Shown here: piece by piece, positions 33,193 to 42,713 of the stretch
Layout of the letters: each line of letters begins with the position of its first letter
How positions within the stretch are numbered: position 1 is the stretch's first letter
From: Pseudomonas brassicacearum
GTDB lineage: Bacteria; Pseudomonadota; Gammaproteobacteria; Pseudomonadales; Pseudomonadaceae
Reading direction: 5' to 3'
DNA: 64,000 nucleotides
Assembly (NCBI RefSeq): GCF_009601685.2
Contig: NZ_CP045701.2
Coordinates: forward strand, 682,001-746,000
Position numbers and translations under genes: made by a program
Notes under the pieces: generated by a model
The model's input: the letters and a program-made list of their open reading frames with translations, nothing else
Database searches by the model: none
What the model was told of the DNA's origin: nothing

Positions 33193-33653
33193 TGGAGCAG
33201 AACCAGACTATCCGTAGTTTCCTGGTACGTTACCTTTTTGTTTTCATGGGAGTCATTTTTGCAGGCTGCTTCGCTGCTTCGGCGACGGTATCGTTAGCGA
33301 TGAGTACTTATTTTCGAGCTGTCCCAGTGGATATCAGGGCGACTTCCGGGTGGGCGGCGACCGTTATCATCGCCATGGTCATCGTGCACAGCAACTATTT
33401 GATCGTTCGAGGGCGACCTTGGTGCGCATGGGTCATGGTCGCCATACTTGCTGCTTGCTTGCTAACCGTTTTGCCGACTATCCAATATGATCCGCACAAG
33501 TTTATATATGCGGAGGGGGTGTTTTGGCCCTTGCTTGGTGTGTTGCTGCTCAGTAGCAAACGTCACCGGGAAATGCGTGCTCGACTTTTGGAGATCCGCC
33601 ACGAACGTCAGCGGATCAAGCGTGAGACCAGGCAGCAGAGCCGATCAAGCTAA
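33192..33653 (+). CDS. Small four-helix membrane protein, putative partner (immunity-like) of the upstream gene
   Basis: A 153-residue protein with hydrophobic segments at about 10-37, 50-72, 76-95 and 109-121 and a strongly basic cytoplasmic C-terminus (SSKRHREMRARLLEIRHERQ). It starts in the stop of the preceding frame by a 1-bp overlap, so it was meant to be co-translated with it. It is paralogous to the products at 33673 and 35148, clearest in the tail; the N-terminal membrane part is more divergent. The immunity role is inference from size, topology, pairing and copy number. No named family was recognised. Confidence 0.7.
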   Translation: MEQNQTIRSFLVRYLFVFMGVIFAGCFAASATVSLAMSTYFRAVPVDIRATSGWAATVIIAMVIVHSNYLIVRGRPWCAWVMVAILAACLLTVLPTIQYDPHKFIYAEGVFWPLLGVLLLSSKRHREMRARLLEIRHERQRIKRETRQQSRSS

Positions 33654-33672
33654 TGCGCGGGGGGGTTAGTTG

Positions 33673-34128
33673 ATGGACCGCAAGCATTCATTGAACGCGT
33701 TCCTTGCTCACTATTTTCCAACCTTCATAGGCGCCTTTTTTCTAGCCTGTTTTGCGGTTTCCGCTTCGATTTCATTGGCCTCAAGTACTTATTTTCGAGG
33801 CGATCCTGAGCGGGCTAAATATTCTTTTCTGATTGCACTGGTGCTATCTCTGCTCTTGGCGTTGAGTCATTTCTTCATGATCAGAGGACGGTCGTGGGGT
33901 GTTCGGGCCATCGTTGTGTTCTATCTCGTTTGCCTCTTCATTGTCCTTCCCACCTACGGCTATAGACCATATCCCGTTGCCTACGTGACTGGGTTGTTGT
34001 TCCCCTTGCTGGGGTTGCTATTGCTCAATAGCAAACGCCACCGCGAGATGCGCAGCAAGCTCGTCGAAATCCGCCACCAGCGCGAACGCATCCTCCAGTC
34101 CGCAAAGACGTCGCGACCGCGTCGCTGA
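33673..34128 (+). CDS. Second copy of the small four-helix membrane protein
   Basis: A 151-residue paralogue of its neighbours (MDRKHSLNAFLAHYFPTF, then FIGAFFLACFAVSASISLA, three further hydrophobic segments and LLNSKRHREMRSKLVEIRHQ). It follows the first copy by 19 bp behind a G-run ribosome binding site and has no large gene of its own directly upstream, so it is an orphan copy. Its last 84 bases (34024-34107) differ from the third copy (35505-35588) at only five positions by eye, far closer than the rest of the gene. Confidence 0.7.
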   Translation: MDRKHSLNAFLAHYFPTFIGAFFLACFAVSASISLASSTYFRGDPERAKYSFLIALVLSLLLALSHFFMIRGRSWGVRAIVVFYLVCLFIVLPTYGYRPYPVAYVTGLLFPLLGLLLLNSKRHREMRSKLVEIRHQRERILQSAKTSRPRR

Positions 34129-34224
34129 GTCGGTGTCGTCAGGCCAGAAATCTGAGCTGGCGTAGATACTTCAGGGCACGGCACAATAAAAAATCAACTC
34201 TCCAATTCTTCAAGGACGATTCGT

Positions 34225-35151
34225 ATGAGCAGCGCCGCAACAAGCATCGGCATGGACCTGAGCTTTTCCCAGTTCATGGCCCGCAAACGCATCGAAAGCC
34301 AAGTCAACCTGCCGCGTCTGTTCGCTGCCATCGATGCCGATCCCAACATCGCCGGTGCGGGCGTGGTGTACATCGATTCCGAGTACAACGTGGTGACGCT
34401 GCGCGAATTCAAGCCGATTTGCAGCATCGCGCCCAAGCGAGTCATCTTGCGCGAGGCGAAGAAATACATCGCCCCACAGCAATTCATTGACCAGGTAAAA
34501 AGTAGTCCGCGTGAGTCAAAGCTCGGGACTGAGTCGATGAATGCCGGTTTGTCCTGTGTCGCCGCGGTCATCGGTTGGGTGGTGGTATTCAGTGGGAGCG
34601 TCGCTGTGCCCTTTACGGCCGGAGCCAGTGCCTTTGTCGTCGCCTTGGGCGCCGCTGCCGCGACGGCCAGTACCGCGCAGTGCTTTATTGGGGGGATGCG
34701 GGTGGCGAATGAGCTGACCAATCCTACTGGCAACGATGAAATGAACGACGCCGATTGGTACAACATTGTAAGCCCCATTCTTGACGGTGTTTCCCTTGTG
34801 GGCGTCGGTGGCTCGGCTCTCACGACTGTTCGGCTGCTGAAGGCCAGCAAAGCAGCGGGCACCGGGAAGAGCTGGTATCAGTTGCTCAAGGGCCTGAGTC
34901 GTCAGGAGCGCAGCAAACTGACCAAGGAATTGTTGACCCTGAAAGATCCGAGTCTTACCGCGAAGTTGCTTAAACTGCAGCAACGAGCGGGCGCCTTGCC
35001 CAAGCGTTATTCTTCCGCTGAAATCAGGCATGCCACGCTGACTCAGATAAAGGATTCTCTCGGTGGTGCTTTGGGGGTCATTGGCAGTTATACCGGCGAT
35101 GGCGCCGTGAAGACTGTTGCCGTCGGGCTGTATGAGGAGTTCACCGAATGA
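34225..35151 (+). CDS. Intact second copy of the hydrophobic putative effector
   Basis: A 308-residue protein, MSSAATSIGMDLSFSQFMAR, no signal peptide. Residues 1-100 are soluble with a conserved block (RIESQVNLPRLFAAIDADP, YNVVTLREFKPICSI). Then come hydrophobic Gly/Ala/Val-rich segments at about 105-125, 126-155, 181-205 and 277-302, and a basic helical stretch (LLKGLSRQERSKLTKELLTL). The leader CAAGGACGATTC is shared with the first copy. Its stop overlaps the next small membrane gene (ATGA). I do not recognise the family. A membrane-inserting toxin without its own secretion signal is one reading; a membrane-associated housekeeping protein is another. Confidence 0.7.
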   Translation: MSSAATSIGMDLSFSQFMARKRIESQVNLPRLFAAIDADPNIAGAGVVYIDSEYNVVTLREFKPICSIAPKRVILREAKKYIAPQQFIDQVKSSPRESKLGTESMNAGLSCVAAVIGWVVVFSGSVAVPFTAGASAFVVALGAAAATASTAQCFIGGMRVANELTNPTGNDEMNDADWYNIVSPILDGVSLVGVGGSALTTVRLLKASKAAGTGKSWYQLLKGLSRQERSKLTKELLTLKDPSLTAKLLKLQQRAGALPKRYSSAEIRHATLTQIKDSLGGALGVIGSYTGDGAVKTVAVGLYEEFTE

Positions 35152-35609
35152 TTGGCGGCGGATCAATGAAGCGGTTCCTCGCCCATTATTTTCCGGTGTT
35201 CATGGGTACGATCTTTCTGGGCTGCTTTTCCGGGTCTGCGCTGCTCGTTTTGTCCGCAGGCACTTATTGGCGAGCCTTGGAGCCTTCCGTCAGGAGCAAC
35301 TATGTTGGACTCGGCACCTTGGCTCTGGTGAGTGTCCTGGTCCTGGGCAATCTCATGATCGCACGCGGACGCGCCTGGGCGATCGGGTGGGTGGCGGGTT
35401 ATTTCCTCGCCTGTCTGGCGGCGGTGCTGCCGACGTTCGCTTATGGGCCGCATCAAGGTGTGTACGTGTTTGCGGTGCTGTTGCCGCTGCTGGGACTCCT
35501 GCTGCTCAATAGCAAACGCCACCGTGAGATGCGCAGCAAGCTCATCGAAATCCGCCACCAACGCGAACGCATCCTCCAGTCTGCCAAGGCATCACGCTCG
35601 CGTCGCTGA
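35148..35609 (+). CDS. Third copy of the small four-helix membrane protein
   Basis: A 153-residue paralogue (MIGGGSMKRFLAHYFPVFMG, four hydrophobic segments, basic tail LLNSKRHREMRSKLIEIRHQ). It overlaps the stop of the intact large gene by 4 bp, so the two are translationally coupled. ATG 35166 (MKRFLAHYF) is an alternative start that aligns better with the second copy. About 175 bp without a gene follow before the transglutaminase gene. Confidence 0.7.
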   Translation: MIGGGSMKRFLAHYFPVFMGTIFLGCFSGSALLVLSAGTYWRALEPSVRSNYVGLGTLALVSVLVLGNLMIARGRAWAIGWVAGYFLACLAAVLPTFAYGPHQGVYVFAVLLPLLGLLLLNSKRHREMRSKLIEIRHQRERILQSAKASRSRR

Positions 35610-35783
35610 GTCGATTCGCGCTGCCCGCGCCGCATTTATGTGCATTGCTTTGCAGATGAATTCGGGCCGCGCGCGTTTTTAGTGCTCTACTGCCTTGAGT
35701 AGACGAAGAAAGTGTCCGGCCTGCCTGCATGGCATAAGTCTTGCGCCGCTTTCGATAACGCCCAGGCTCGCAGGAGGCACGTC

Positions 35784-38700
35784 GTGTCGATCCATGTCGC
35801 ATTGCATCACGTCACGCATTACCGCTACGACCGCGCCGTCGAACTCGGCCCGCAGATCGTTCGCCTGCGCCCGGCGGCCCACAGCCGCACGCGGATTCTT
35901 TCCTATTCGCTGAAGGTTTCGCCCGAGCAGCATTTCATCAACTGGCAGCAGGACCCTCAGGGCAACTACTTGGCGCGGCTGGTGTTTCCCGAGAAAACCC
36001 GGGAGCTGCGCATCGAAGTCGATCTGCTGGCGGAAATGGCGGTGTTCAATCCGTTCGACTTCTTCCTTGAGCCCTACGCCGAAAAGATCCCGTTCGCCTA
36101 CGCGGCCGACGAGCGCAAGGAGCTGGCGCCTTACCTGGAAACCCTGCCGTTGACGCCGAAGTTCCAGGCCTATCTGGACGGTATCGACCGCACGCCATTG
36201 CCGGCGGTGGATTTTCTGGTGGCGCTCAACCAGCGCCTGAGCGAAGACATCAACTACCTGATTCGCATGGAGCCGGGCGTGCAGACCCCGGAGCACACCC
36301 TTGAGCATGCGTCCGGTTCCTGTCGCGACTCGGCCTGGCTGTTGGTGCAGCTGTTGCGCAACCTTGGTTTGGCCGCGCGTTTCGTTTCCGGTTACCTGAT
36401 TCAGTTGACCGCCGATGTGAAAAGCCTCGATGGCCCGTCCGGCACCGACGTGGACTTCACTGACTTGCATGCCTGGTGCGAGGTCTACTTGCCCGGTGCC
36501 GGCTGGATCGGCCTGGATGCGACGTCCGGGTTGTTCGCCGGTGAAGGCCACATCCCGTTGGCCTGTAGTCCCGATCCGTCCTCGGCGGCACCGATCAGTG
36601 GTTTGGTGGAGCCTTGCGAGTGTGAGTTCAGCCACGAAATGTCCGTCGAGCGGGTCTGGGAAGCGCCGCGGGTGACCAAGCCTTACACCGACGCACAGTG
36701 GCTGGCGATCCAGGCACTGGGACGGCAGATCGATGCCGACCTGCTGGAGGGCGACGTTCGCCTGACCATGGGCGGCGAGCCGACCTTTGTCTCCATCGAT
36801 GACCCGGACGGTGCCGAGTGGAATACCGCGGCACTCGGGCCGGACAAACGCCGGCTCTCCGCCGAGCTGTTCCAGCGCATGCGCAAGCACTATGCGCCCC
36901 AGGGACTGGTGCATTTCGGCCAGGGCAAGTGGTACCCCGGCGAGCAATTGCCGCGCTGGTCGCTCAACTGCTATTGGCGGCGCGACGGGGTGCCGATCTG
37001 GCACAACAGCGCGTTGATCGCCGATGAGCAGGAGGACTACGGCGCCGATGGCGAACTGGCTGGACGCTTCCTGGCGAGCGTCGCCGAGCGTTTGAAAATT
37101 CCGGCGCGGTTCGTGTTTCCGGCCTACGAAGACAACTTCTATTACCTCTGGCGCGAAGGCGCATTGCCTTCGAATGTCACGGCCCAGGACCCACGCCTGG
37201 AAGACGCCCTGGAGCGCGCGCGGCTGCGCAAGGTCTTCAGCCAGGGCCTGGACAAGGTCATCGGCCAAGTCCTGCCGCTGGACCGCACCGCCAAGGGCGA
37301 TCAATGGCAAAGCGGTCGCTGGTACCTGCGCGACAACCACTGCCGCCTGGTACCGGGGGATTCGCCCCTGGGCTATCGCTTGCCACTGGCGTCCCAGCCG
37401 TGGGTGACGGCAGCCGAGTACCCGTTCATCCACCCCACCGACCCGAACCAGGACTTGCCCGAGTTGCCCGGTACCGAGCAACTGGCGCGTCACGGCGAGC
37501 CGGCGGCCGAACAGGAGCGTGTCCCGGAGATCGATAAATCCGCCGACTGGCTGACCCGCACCGCCTTCTGTGCCGAGGCCCGTGAAGGTCGGCTGTATCT
37601 GTTCATGCCGCCACTGGAGCGGGTCGAGGATTACCTGGAACTGGTCAGTGCTATCGAGGCGACGGCTGAGGAGTTGCACTGCCCGGTGCTGTTGGAAGGC
37701 TACGAACCGCCGAGCGACCCGCGCCTGGGCAATTTCCGCATCACCCCCGACCCGGGTGTGATCGAGGTCAACGTGCAACCCTCGGCGACTTGGGATGAGT
37801 TGGTCGAGCGCACCGAGTTTCTTTACGAAGAAGCGCGTCAGACCCGGCTGACCACCGAGAAATTCATGATCGATGGCCGGCACACCGGCACCGGCGGCGG
37901 TAACCATTTCGTACTGGGTGGCGCGACACCGGCTGACTCACCGTTCCTGCGGCGTCCCGACCTGCTGCGTAGCCTGATCAGTTACTGGCATAACCATCCT
38001 TCGTTGTCCTACCTGTTTTCCGGATTGTTCATCGGCCCGACCTCCCAAGCGCCTCGCGTGGACGAGGCGCGCAACGACGCGTTGTACGAACTGGAAATCG
38101 CTTTCGCGCAAATGCCGCAGCCCGGCGAGCAATGCCCGCCGTGGTTGGTCGATCGCCTGCTGCGCAACCTGTTGATCGACGTGACCGGCAATACCCACCG
38201 CGCCGAATTCTGCATCGACAAGCTCTATTCACCAGACGGCGCCACCGGGCGTCTCGGCCTGTTGGAGTTGCGTGCCTTCGAGATGCCACCTCACGCCCGC
38301 ATGAGCCTGGCCCAGCAGTTACTGCTGCGGGCGCTGGTGGCGCGGTTCTGGCGCGAGCCTTATGCGCCGGCGAAACTGGCGCGCTGGGGCACGGAGCTGC
38401 ATGACCGTTTCCTGTTGCCGCACTTTATCGAGCAGGATTTTGCCGACGTCATCCATGAACTGAACGCTGCCGGTTACCCGCTGCGGGCCGAGTGGTTTGC
38501 CGCGCACTTGGAGTTCCGCTTCCCCAAGGTGGGCGATTACGCGGTCAGCGGCATCGAACTGCAATTGCGCCAAGCCCTTGAGCCTTGGCATGTGCTGGGG
38601 GAGGAGGGCGCGGTGGGCGGCACCGTGCGTTATGTGGATTCGTCCCTGGAGCGCTTGCAGGTCAAGCTCAGCGGCCTGGCGCCACAACGCTACCTGCTGA

Positions 38701-39074
38701 CCTGCAATGGCGTGCCGGTGCCGTTGCAACCCACCGGTCGGGTCGGCGAATTCGTTGCCGGGGTGCGTTTCCGCGCCTGGCAACCGGCCAACTGCCTGCA
38801 ACCGACCATCCCGGTGCATGCGCCGCTGGTCTTCGATTTGCTCGACACCTGGATGCAACGCTCCGTGGGCGGCTGCCAGTATCACGTGGCCCATCCGGGC
38901 GGGCGCAACTACGACAGCTTGCCGGTAAATGCCAACGAAGCCGAGAGCCGGCGGATGGCGCGTTTCTTCCGTCTCGGACACACGCCTGGGAAACTGCCGA
39001 TACCCAGCCTGGCAGTGGATGACGAGTTTCCACTCACGCTCGATCTGCGACGCTTTCCAGGGGCCTCAACGTAG
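35784..39074 (+). CDS. Transglutaminase-like / DUF2126 protein
   Basis: A 1096-residue cytoplasmic protein starting with GTG 35784 behind AGGAGG (VSIHVALHHVTHYRYDRAVE). It has an N-terminal transglutaminase-associated beta domain, a transglutaminase core with the triad C180 (SGSCRDSAW), H229 (DLHAWCEVY) and D245 (GLDATSG), and then the long DUF2126 region (about 290-1090) with LTMGGEPTFVS and TGGGNHFVLGG. DUF2126 proteins are reported to be related to amidoligases; the substrate is unknown. Together with the next two genes it forms a predicted peptide-ligase/peptidase cluster. Confidence 0.9.
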   Translation: MSIHVALHHVTHYRYDRAVELGPQIVRLRPAAHSRTRILSYSLKVSPEQHFINWQQDPQGNYLARLVFPEKTRELRIEVDLLAEMAVFNPFDFFLEPYAEKIPFAYAADERKELAPYLETLPLTPKFQAYLDGIDRTPLPAVDFLVALNQRLSEDINYLIRMEPGVQTPEHTLEHASGSCRDSAWLLVQLLRNLGLAARFVSGYLIQLTADVKSLDGPSGTDVDFTDLHAWCEVYLPGAGWIGLDATSGLFAGEGHIPLACSPDPSSAAPISGLVEPCECEFSHEMSVERVWEAPRVTKPYTDAQWLAIQALGRQIDADLLEGDVRLTMGGEPTFVSIDDPDGAEWNTAALGPDKRRLSAELFQRMRKHYAPQGLVHFGQGKWYPGEQLPRWSLNCYWRRDGVPIWHNSALIADEQEDYGADGELAGRFLASVAERLKIPARFVFPAYEDNFYYLWREGALPSNVTAQDPRLEDALERARLRKVFSQGLDKVIGQVLPLDRTAKGDQWQSGRWYLRDNHCRLVPGDSPLGYRLPLASQPWVTAAEYPFIHPTDPNQDLPELPGTEQLARHGEPAAEQERVPEIDKSADWLTRTAFCAEAREGRLYLFMPPLERVEDYLELVSAIEATAEELHCPVLLEGYEPPSDPRLGNFRITPDPGVIEVNVQPSATWDELVERTEFLYEEARQTRLTTEKFMIDGRHTGTGGGNHFVLGGATPADSPFLRRPDLLRSLISYWHNHPSLSYLFSGLFIGPTSQAPRVDEARNDALYELEIAFAQMPQPGEQCPPWLVDRLLRNLLIDVTGNTHRAEFCIDKLYSPDGATGRLGLLELRAFEMPPHARMSLAQQLLLRALVARFWREPYAPAKLARWGTELHDRFLLPHFIEQDFADVIHELNAAGYPLRAEWFAAHLEFRFPKVGDYAVSGIELQLRQALEPWHVLGEEGAVGGTVRYVDSSLERLQVKLSGLAPQRYLLTCNGVPVPLQPTGRVGEFVAGVRFRAWQPANCLQPTIPVHAPLVFDLLDTWMQRSVGGCQYHVAHPGGRNYDSLPVNANEAESRRMARFFRLGHTPGKLPIPSLAVDDEFPLTLDLRRFPGAST

Positions 39075-39240
39075 GCGCTATGTAGGAGCTATGTAGGCGC
39101 TATGTAGGCGCTATGTAGGAGCTGTCGAGTGAAACGAGGCTGCGATCTTTCCCCTGCCAATTGAGCCTGGAGTGAAAGATGAAAGATCAAGATCCAGATC
39201 AAAAGATCGCAGCCTCGCTTCACTCGACAGCTCCTACAGG
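39070..39240. repeat. REP-type repeat (family B) with five 11-bp units at the left edge
   Basis: TATGTAGGNGC units with exact 11-bp period (cores at 39073, 39084, 39095, 39106, 39117); AGGAGC and AGGCGC variants alternate. The arms follow, ending CGACAGCTCCTACAG at 39238. The first unit begins within a few bases of the stop of the DUF2126 gene. Confidence 0.8.
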
Positions 39241-39333
39241 GCGCAACCCAGCGTCTGGTCACACGCTTGCACCTATCCGGGCGTCATGCGCTTGCGCTAG
39301 TCTCACCTTTCATTGCCGTCTGCCGAGCTTTCC

Positions 39334-41820
39334 ATGCCTGACCTGCTTGACCGTTACCCGCTGACAACGGGCACCTATCATGAGCTGCTGGACGACAGCG
39401 GTGCCGTGCGGACGCATTGGCGGCGGCTGTTCGACCAGTTGCAGCGCAGCACGCGGGCCCAGTTGCTCCAGCGCCAGGCCCTGCTGGCTCGGCAGATCCA
39501 GGAAAACGGTGTCACCTATAACGTCTACGCCGATCCGAAGGGCGCGGACCGGCCGTGGGAGCTGGACCTGCTGCCCCATGTGATCGACCCGCAGGAGTGG
39601 AAACACCTGTCGGCCGGGATCGCCCAGCGTGCGCGGCTGCTCAATGCGGTTCTGGCCGACCTGTATGGGCCACAGCGGCTGATCAGCGAGGGGCTGCTGC
39701 CGGCAGAGCTGGTATTCGGGCACAACAATTTCCTTTGGCCCTGCCAGGGCATCGCGCCGCCGGATGGCAGTTTCCTGCATTTGTATGCGGTAGATCTGGC
39801 GCGCACACCCGATGGCCGTTGGTGGGTCACGGCGGATCGGACCCAGGCGCCTTCGGGGGCCGGTTATGCGCTGGAAAATCGCATGATCGTTTCCCGTGCG
39901 TTCCCCGAGTTGTATCGCGACCTGAGGGTGCGACACCTGTCCGGGTTCTTCCGCACCTTGCAGGAAACCCTGGCACGACAGGCGCCCAGCGACGGTGAGT
40001 CGCCACTGGTGGTGCTGTTGACGCCGGGGCGGTTCAACGAAAGTTATTTCGAGCATCTTTATCTGGCACGCCAGCTGGGCTATCCGTTGGTAGAGGGGGG
40101 CGACCTGACTGTGCGGGACGCCACGGTCTACCTCAAGACCCTCAGCGGCCTGCGCCGGGTCCACGCCATCATGCGCCGGCTCGACGACGATTTCTGCGAC
40201 CCCCTGGAGCTGCGCACCGATTCAGCCCTCGGCGTGCCGGGACTGCTGGAGGCGGTGCGCCAGGGCCGGGTGCTGGTGGCCAATGCCCTGGGCAGCGGCG
40301 TGCTGGAGTCGCCGGGCCTGTTGGGGTTCCTGCCGAAGATCAACCAGTATCTGTTCGGTGAGGAACTGATACTGCCGTCCATCGCCACCTGGTGGTGCGG
40401 TGAGCCGCCGGTGCTGGCCCAGGCCCTGGAAAAACTGCCGCAGCTGTTGATCAAGCCGGCGTTTCCTTCCCAAAGCTTCACCCCGGTATTTGGCCGTGAC
40501 CTGAACGAGGAGCAGCGCGGCCAATTGGCGGCGCGCATGCAGGCCCGGCCCTATGCCTATGTCGCCCAGGAGTTGGCGCAACTGTCCCAGGCCCCTGTCT
40601 GGCAGGCCGAAGACGGCCACATCCAGCCACGGGCGATTGGCATGCGTGTGTATGCCGTGTCCGGCAAGGATGATTATCGGGTGCTGTCGGGTGGCCTGAC
40701 CCGCGTGGCCGCCGAGGCCGACGCCGAAGTGGTGTCGATGCAGCGCGGTGGCGCCAGCAAGGACACTTGGGTGTTGAGCGAGCAGGCGCCCGGCGGTGAA
40801 CAATGGACGGCCCAGCGAACGGTAGGTGTCCACGACCTGGTTCGACGCGATCCGTACTTGCCTTCGCGGGTGGTGGAAAACCTGTTCTGGTTCGGCCGTT
40901 ATTGCGAACGTTGCGACGACAGCGCACGGCTGCTGCGGATCATGCTGGGGCGTTATGTCGATGGCGATGACCCACAGGCCCTGCAATCGGCGGTGTCCCT
41001 GGGCGAAAGCCTGATGCTGCTGCCTGAAGAGGGCGAGCTGCACGAGCGTTTGCTGGCGGCGCTGTTGGGGGACGACTGGTCGTTCAGCCTGCGCTCCAAC
41101 CTGCAGCGCTTGCAGTGGGCGGCCTCGCAGGTTCGCGGCAAGCTGTCCCGGGAGAACTGGCAGGCGCTGGTGGAGTTGCAGCGCGAAGCGATGGAGCTGG
41201 AAACCGAGGAGCCGGATTTTGGTGAGTTGCTGGATTTCCTCAATCGGCTGGTGATGTCCCTGGCGGCATTGTCCGGCTTTGCTCTGGACGACATGACCCG
41301 TGACGAGGGCTGGCGCTTCTTGATGATTGGCCGGCGCCTGGAACGCTTGCAGTTCCTCAGCAGCAGCCTGGCGGCGTTTTTGCGCAGCGATGCAGTGTTC
41401 GACCAGGCTGGGCTGGAGTGGTTGCTGGAACTGGGCAACAGCAGCATCACCTACCGTTCGCGCTACCTGGCGGTGGCGCAACTGATCCCGGTGCTGGACC
41501 TGCTGCTACTGGATGAACAGAACCCCCACGCGGTGCTCTTCCAGTTGAAGCTGGTGAACCGCACCCTCAAGCGCTTGAACGATGATTTTGCCGCACCCAG
41601 GGAAACGGCATTGCCTGACTTGGTCGCACGTCTGTCGCGCTTTGACCTGCGCTGCCTGGAAAACCCATTGTTCGGTGAAGCCAGCCTGCGCGCAGCACTC
41701 GATGGGCTGGCCGACCTGTTGCAGGAAGTGGCCGATGTCGGTGGCCAGGTATCCGATCGCCTGGCCTTGCGCCATTTCGCCCACGTCGATGACGTCAGCC
41801 AACGCACGGTGTCTGTCTGA
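39334..41820 (+). CDS. Circularly permuted ATP-grasp / alpha-E protein
   Basis: An 828-residue fusion. The N-terminal half (about 1-480) is a circularly permuted ATP-grasp-type ligase (VTYNVYADPKG, LFGPQ-type LYGPQRLI, VLLTPGRFNESYFEH, LIKPAFPSQSFTPVFG). The C-terminal part (about 510-815) is an alpha-E helical domain (VVENLFWFGRYCERCDDSARLLR, then long helices). Such proteins are thought to ligate amino acids or peptides; no substrate is known. The ATG at 39334 is preferred to an upstream in-frame codon at 39313. It overlaps the following transglutaminase by one base. Confidence 0.9.
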   Translation: MPDLLDRYPLTTGTYHELLDDSGAVRTHWRRLFDQLQRSTRAQLLQRQALLARQIQENGVTYNVYADPKGADRPWELDLLPHVIDPQEWKHLSAGIAQRARLLNAVLADLYGPQRLISEGLLPAELVFGHNNFLWPCQGIAPPDGSFLHLYAVDLARTPDGRWWVTADRTQAPSGAGYALENRMIVSRAFPELYRDLRVRHLSGFFRTLQETLARQAPSDGESPLVVLLTPGRFNESYFEHLYLARQLGYPLVEGGDLTVRDATVYLKTLSGLRRVHAIMRRLDDDFCDPLELRTDSALGVPGLLEAVRQGRVLVANALGSGVLESPGLLGFLPKINQYLFGEELILPSIATWWCGEPPVLAQALEKLPQLLIKPAFPSQSFTPVFGRDLNEEQRGQLAARMQARPYAYVAQELAQLSQAPVWQAEDGHIQPRAIGMRVYAVSGKDDYRVLSGGLTRVAAEADAEVVSMQRGGASKDTWVLSEQAPGGEQWTAQRTVGVHDLVRRDPYLPSRVVENLFWFGRYCERCDDSARLLRIMLGRYVDGDDPQALQSAVSLGESLMLLPEEGELHERLLAALLGDDWSFSLRSNLQRLQWAASQVRGKLSRENWQALVELQREAMELETEEPDFGELLDFLNRLVMSLAALSGFALDDMTRDEGWRFLMIGRRLERLQFLSSSLAAFLRSDAVFDQAGLEWLLELGNSSITYRSRYLAVAQLIPVLDLLLLDEQNPHAVLFQLKLVNRTLKRLNDDFAAPRETALPDLVARLSRFDLRCLENPLFGEASLRAALDGLADLLQEVADVGGQVSDRLALRHFAHVDDVSQRTVSV

Positions 41821-42713
41821 TGAACGCCCGTTACCAGATCCTCCACGACACCCATTACCACTATGACAGTCCGGTGTCCCTGGCCCAGCAGCTTGCCCAT
41901 CTGTGGCCACGCGCCTGTGACTGGCAGCGTTGCACCGAACAGCAGTTGCTGATCAGCCCGGAGCCGACGACCCGTCGCGATGAACGGGATGTGTTCGGCA
42001 ACCCGCTGACCCGCCTGGCTTTCGAACGGCCCCATGACGAGCTGCTGGTCAATGCCCGCTTGAGCGTCGAGGTACTGGCCCGCCCCGCGCTGGACTTCAA
42101 CCTGTCCCCGGCCTGGGAGTCGACCTGTCGCGCGCTGACCTATAGCAGCCGACCGATCGCGGCACCGCTGCTGGACGCGTGCCGCTACCGTTTCGAGTCA
42201 CCCTATGTGCACCTCAAGCGCAGCTTTGTCGAGTTTTCCGAAAGCTGCTTCCCGCCGGGGCGTCCGTTGATGATCGGCGTGCGGGCGCTGATGGAGAAGA
42301 TTTTCGAGGAGTTCACCTTCGATGCCGAAGCGACCCAGGTGGCCACACCGCTGGTGGAGGTGTTGGAGCGGCGGCGGGGCGTGTGCCAGGACTTTGCCCA
42401 CCTGATGCTGGCCTGCGTGCGTTCTCGCGGGCTGGCGGCGCGTTACGTCAGTGGCTACCTGCTGACCCAGCCACCGCCCGGCCAACCTCGGCTGATTGGC
42501 GCCGATGCATCCCATGCCTGGGTCTCGGTGTATTGCCCGGTATTGGGGTGGGTGGACTTCGACCCGACCAACAACGTCCAGCCGGCCCTGGAACACATCA
42601 CCCTGGCCTGGGGTCGCGATTTTTCCGATGTGTCGCCGTTGCGGGGGGTGATCCTGGGGGGCGGCAATCATGACCCCGAGGTGCGGGTGACGGTGATGCC
42701 GCTGGAATCGTAA
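41820..42713 (+). CDS. Transglutaminase-family cysteine protease-like protein
   Basis: A 297-residue cytoplasmic protein with an N-terminal beta domain (YQILHDTHYHYDSPVSLAQQ) and a transglutaminase core: C189 in RGVCQDFAHLML, H232 in DASHAWVSVY and D248 in VDFDPTNN. The last third carries HITLAWGRDFSDVSPLRGV, a feature of this subfamily. It starts in the stop of the ATP-grasp gene, so the two are coupled. It is likely a peptidase or amidase that balances the ligase. Confidence 0.9.
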   Translation: MNARYQILHDTHYHYDSPVSLAQQLAHLWPRACDWQRCTEQQLLISPEPTTRRDERDVFGNPLTRLAFERPHDELLVNARLSVEVLARPALDFNLSPAWESTCRALTYSSRPIAAPLLDACRYRFESPYVHLKRSFVEFSESCFPPGRPLMIGVRALMEKIFEEFTFDAEATQVATPLVEVLERRRGVCQDFAHLMLACVRSRGLAARYVSGYLLTQPPPGQPRLIGADASHAWVSVYCPVLGWVDFDPTNNVQPALEHITLAWGRDFSDVSPLRGVILGGGNHDPEVRVTVMPLES

